This document shows positions 6,274 through 8,815 of a DNA stretch of 8,815 bases, piece after piece. Position 1 is the stretch's first letter. Every line of letters begins with the position of its first letter. The position numbers and the translations under genes were made by a program. The stretch comes from Planctomycetota bacterium (GTDB taxonomy: Bacteria > Planctomycetota > Phycisphaerae > SM23-33). A model generated the notes under the pieces. That model had not been told where the DNA came from and made no database searches. It worked only from the letters and a program-made list of their open reading frames with translations. The stretch covers positions 1-8,815 of the forward strand of contig JAGHBS010000132.1 in the NCBI GenBank assembly GCA_021160865.1, given 5' to 3'.

Positions 6274-6827
6274 TATTTGCCTCCCGCAGATTTCGATGCT
6301 TTCGAAGATGTGCCAATACCTGCTGGAGCGGTAGCCGTCGATGTGGCTGTACCGGCTAATCGATATTCACCCCTCACGATAGAACTGGGTATCCAGCCGA
6401 TATAATAAGCCCTTGCCTTTAGTGTTGTTCCAGGAATAACTCTCACAGGTCCCTCGTATCGGAGTGATTCCCGCGTCGGCTCACTATTATCGGTGGTGTA
6501 AAAGATTTCAGCATTGGTTGTCGGACAGCGTATCGTAACGAGTATCGGTTTAGAGATAGGTTGAGGTGGAGGGATAAAGACTGGATTGCTTACTCGACCA
6601 GGGGCGGGACGACAGAACTTTGACGCACCTACCGCTAATCCAAGAAAGACTATTACTAATATAATTGTCACCCACGTGAACACATCGCCTGTACGTGTAC
6701 CGAAAGCGGATTGGCCACCTCCGCCACCGATTATTCCTACGCCTACGCCACGACCCTTTTGTAGCAATACTACGATTATCAGCAGTACGCAGATCAGGAT
6801 GAATATGATAGTCAACAATGTAGTCAT
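6273..6827 (-). CDS. secG: SecG translocon subunit with C-terminal CHB_HEX/Fn3-associated-like domain
   Basis: SecG is the small SecYEG subunit that assists protein export across the inner membrane. Residues 2-22 form a first membrane helix ending LLQKGRG. A Gly-rich cytoplasmic loop GGGGGQSAFGTRTGDVFTW (34-52) carries the family signature, and a second helix spans about 50-67. SecG usually ends near 75-110 residues; this protein has 184. Residues 79-157 look like a small beta domain of the Fn3_assoc/CHB_HEX_C type: IPPPQPISKPILVTI, AEIFYTTDNSEPTRESLRYEGP, TTLKARAYYIGWIPSSIV, GEYRL. A Thr/Ala/Ser/Gly-rich tail follows (158-184). With the known N-out/C-out SecG topology the added domain would face outside the cytoplasmic membrane. 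The ATG is preceded by a GA-rich stretch (GAGAGTGAGAGAGCG). The gene follows tpiA, the common order, after 80 bp. Confidence 0.9.
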   Translation of the reverse strand: MTTLLTIIFILICVLLIIVVLLQKGRGVGVGIIGGGGGQSAFGTRTGDVFTWVTIILVIVFLGLAVGASKFCRPAPGRVSNPVFIPPPQPISKPILVTIRCPTTNAEIFYTTDNSEPTRESLRYEGPVRVIPGTTLKARAYYIGWIPSSIVRGEYRLAGTATSTATAPAGIGTSSKASKSAGGK

Positions 6828-6907
6828 TTTCGCTCTCTCACTCTCACTTGTACTTTCCGTTATGTTCGTCGTTTAGTTCAGCAAATCATTTTACTTTGAT
6901 AGTTTTG

Positions 6908-7681
6908 TCATTCACGAGAAACTTCCAAGCCACGGTTTATTATTTCGCAGAAATCATCTGCCTTCAGGCTTGCCCCTCCGACCAAAGCGCCGTCGATATC
7001 TGGACAGGCGAGGAGTTCACTGGCATTGCTGGGTTTAACCGATCCGCCGTAAAGGATGCGTATTTGCTTGGCTATGGTGGAATCATATATCTGCCCAATG
7101 AGCTGGCGAATCATCGCCTGGACTTGTTCTGCCTGATCAGGCGTGGCATTGACGCCCGTCCCAATTGCCCAGACCGGCTCGTATGCTATCGTAACGCTTT
7201 TCATAACTGCAGCTGAGACTCCTTCTAAGCCTCGGGTTACCTGCTGGGAGACTACTTCCATTGTCTCGCCGGCCTGGCGTTCGGTAAGCAACTCTCCGAC
7301 GCAAAGGATGGGGAACAGACCCTCGGCAATGCTTTTTAATAATTTGCGATTTATCAATTCATCGCTTTCTCCGATGATATGCCTTCTTTCGCTATGGCCG
7401 CAGATGACGAACTTACAATTTGCATCTTTTAGCATTGCTGCTGATACTTCTCCGGTATAAGCACCGTTGTCCTCATAAAAAACATCCTGGGCACCAAGGG
7501 CAATGTTTGAATTTTTAATTACTTCACCTACTGCAAAGAGATATGGAAAAGGCGGACAAACAGCAATGTCTAACTCTTCAATTGTACCGACCTTCTCGAC
7601 GAGGCTGCTGGCTAATGCAACTGCCTCATCATGAGTAGTATTCATTTTCCAATTACCGGCAATTAGCAATTTCCTTTGCAT
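6908..7681 (-). CDS. tpiA: triosephosphate isomerase
   Basis: Interconverts dihydroxyacetone phosphate and glyceraldehyde 3-phosphate in glycolysis and gluconeogenesis, in the cytoplasm. The 257-residue product has the full TIM-barrel catalytic set: Asn10 and Lys12 in AGNWKMN, His96 in CGHSERR (94-100), and Glu168 in AYEPVWAIGTG (166-176), which also holds the flexible loop 6. Phosphate-binding YGGSVKP (211-217) and GALVGGASL (231-239) complete the signature. GAQDVFYEDNGAYTGEVS (63-80) is typical of bacterial enzymes. The ATG has GAGG 7 nt upstream. The gene lies between pheA (82 bp upstream) and secG (80 bp downstream). No pgk or gap gene is next to it in this window. Confidence 0.98.
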   Translation of the reverse strand: MQRKLLIAGNWKMNTTHDEAVALASSLVEKVGTIEELDIAVCPPFPYLFAVGEVIKNSNIALGAQDVFYEDNGAYTGEVSAAMLKDANCKFVICGHSERRHIIGESDELINRKLLKSIAEGLFPILCVGELLTERQAGETMEVVSQQVTRGLEGVSAAVMKSVTIAYEPVWAIGTGVNATPDQAEQVQAMIRQLIGQIYDSTIAKQIRILYGGSVKPSNASELLACPDIDGALVGGASLKADDFCEIINRGLEVSRE

Positions 7682-7763
7682 CTGTCATCCTCAAAATTCG
7701 ATTGTACTTTTCGCTATATTGCCAAAATCAAGGCTCAATTTTCGAAAAACCCTCTGCTGGCGT

Positions 7764-8815
7764 TCAAATCGGCTCGGTGGCTTTGGGGAAGCTACCCAAA
7801 ACGTGCATTTCAAGGCAATGTTGACTCGCTTGCTCAATGGCTTGCTTGATATTTGACTCGTCAATGTGTCCTTCGCAATCAACGAAGAAGTAATATTCCC
7901 ATTTCCTTCGTTTACTTGGCCTGGTGTTTATATAGGTCAGGTTAATATCATGCTCGCTAAACACGTTCAGCACCTCTGCCAATGCACCTACTCGATGAGC
8001 GGTAGTGAACATTAAAGCAGTCTTATCGCTGCCGGTCGGAGCAGGATGCCCCTTGCCGATAACGAAGAATCTTGTGGTATTGTCAGTATAATCCTCGATA
8101 TTGGAATAGATTATCTTCAGCCCGTAGAGTTCTGCTGCAAGGGTAGAACCAATGGCGGCTACTCCGTCTTGCTTTGCTGCCATCTCGGCAGCTTTGGATG
8201 ACGATGCTACCGGGATAAGGTCTACCTTGCGGAAGGATCGGCTTAGCCAATTTCGGCATTGAGCGAAAACTTCGGGCTTGGAAGCAATGGCTTTTATCTC
8301 TTCAGGAGGACAATTGCCAAGAAGATTATGATGTACCTCGACGAGAACCTCTGCAACGATATTGATGTTTGTATTGACAAAGGCATCCATCGTATCAATA
8401 ACGCCGCCGCCTATGGTATTTTCAATCGGTACAACTCCGAGGTTGATATGCTCTCGTGCGACTTCCTCGAAGACTGCCCTGATGTCTGTCAGGGGGATGT
8501 ATTCTACTGACGTGCCGAACTTTCCCATTGCTGCCATATGCGAGAAACTACCCTCCGGACCAAGGTATCCGATTCGCAGGGGTTGTTCTAAAAGGAATGA
8601 ACCGCTCATTAACTCGCGGTAAATTGCCAGTAGTGTGCGCTTGGGTAAAGGACCTTTATTCAAAGACAAGACACGTTCAAGAACGGCTTTTTCTCTGTCG
8701 GGTGCGTAGATGTGAGTTCCACTATCCCGCTTGAGTTTGCCGATCTTTATCACTACATCAGCCCGTGTGTTCAACAATTCCACGATTTGACGATCCAGCT
8801 CGTCAATTTTCTTCC
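7764..8815 (-). CDS. pheA: bifunctional chorismate mutase/prephenate dehydratase (P-protein), 5' end cut by the window edge
   Basis: Converts chorismate to prephenate and then phenylpyruvate, committing carbon to phenylalanine. The frame runs off the right edge; visible residues begin KKIDELDRQIVELLNTRADV, the AroQ chorismate mutase helix 1, so perhaps 6-12 residues are missing. The GTG at 8783-8781 is an internal Val codon, not a start. In visible numbering, the mutase domain (1-75) keeps the helix-1 Arg (NTRA), GKLK Lys28 and DRE (39-41). The prephenate dehydratase domain (80-255) has GYLGPEGSFSH, VVPIENTIGG and the catalytic NTTRFF motif (245-250). The C-terminal ACT domain (about 262-349) has GAL (276-278) and NTRP (296-299), where E. 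coli has ESRP. The ACT domain predicts phenylalanine feedback control. tpiA follows after 82 bp. Confidence 0.96.
   Translation of the reverse strand, partial: KKIDELDRQIVELLNTRADVVIKIGKLKRDSGTHIYAPDREKAVLERVLSLNKGPLPKRTLLAIYRELMSGSFLLEQPLRIGYLGPEGSFSHMAAMGKFGTSVEYIPLTDIRAVFEEVAREHINLGVVPIENTIGGGVIDTMDAFVNTNINIVAEVLVEVHHNLLGNCPPEEIKAIASKPEVFAQCRNWLSRSFRKVDLIPVASSSKAAEMAAKQDGVAAIGSTLAAELYGLKIIYSNIEDYTDNTTRFFVIGKGHPAPTGSDKTALMFTTAHRVGALAEVLNVFSEHDINLTYINTRPSKRRKWEYYFFVDCEGHIDESNIKQAIEQASQHCLEMHVLGSFPKATEPI

Noticed and set aside
7701..7731. Candidate tpiA promoter: TTGATT (7726-7731) and TACAAT (7701-7706) on the minus strand
   Set aside because: Spacing is 19 bp and both boxes are imperfect in an AT-rich gap, so this is too weak to list as a feature.
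7724..7742. AT-rich hairpin after pheA, AAAATTGA-GCC-TTGATTTT
   Set aside because: The stem depends on A-U and G-U pairs and lacks a GC-rich core, so it is not a convincing terminator.
7691..7882. 63-codon minus-strand frame across the pheA end and the pheA-tpiA gap
   Set aside because: It mostly overlaps the PheA ACT domain in another frame and has no recognisable content or ribosome site.
8781..8783. GTG as a start codon for pheA
   Set aside because: The frame stays open to the window edge, and the residues upstream (KKIDELDRQI) are the conserved start of the chorismate mutase helix, so this GTG is an internal Val codon.

Overview
The window is ordinary, densely packed bacterial chromosome. 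All ten protein genes and both RNA genes lie on the minus strand, so the layout reads from right (8815) to left (1). No phage, insertion sequence, CRISPR array or defence genes are visible. Base composition is moderate and slightly AT-rich between genes. The gene content, the SecG with an added outer domain and the planctomycete-like look of the membrane protein at 1956-2921 suggest Planctomycetota, perhaps the Phycisphaerae. That placement is inference from memory of gene style and was not tested by alignment.

In transcription order: pheA (chorismate mutase/prephenate dehydratase, cut by the right edge), tpiA, secG with a C-terminal extension, yicC, gmk, rpoZ, coaC, coaB, an unrecognised secreted or membrane-anchored protein, aroB, then rnpB (RNase P RNA) and tRNA-Pro(CGG). 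From secG to coaC the genes overlap by one base or are separated by 3-28 bp, so this block is almost certainly one transcript. The yicC-gmk-rpoZ-coa order is widely conserved in bacteria, as is tpiA-secG. Longer gaps occur at pheA/tpiA (82 bp), tpiA/secG (80 bp), coaC/coaB (148 bp) and coaB/membrane protein (180 bp). The membrane protein and aroB share a 4-bp ATGA overlap.

Functionally the run combines the two ends of aromatic amino-acid synthesis (aroB early in the shikimate pathway, pheA at the phenylalanine branch), one glycolytic enzyme, a Sec translocon subunit, an RNase, guanylate kinase, the RNA polymerase omega subunit and two successive steps of coenzyme A synthesis. rnpB has its own clear -10 region, and the tRNA it would help mature lies about 100 bp downstream.

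Points worth a second look: SecG carries an apparent Fn3-associated/CHB_HEX-type domain that should lie outside the membrane. CoaC has Ser where the E. coli catalytic Cys is expected, and CoaC and CoaB are separate genes. gmk appears to start at an internal TTG behind a perfect Shine-Dalgarno sequence. The PheA ACT domain has NTRP in place of ESRP. An uncharacterised membrane-anchored protein sits ahead of aroB. No stretch over 300 bp lacks a protein or RNA gene. I found no convincing new multi-gene system.
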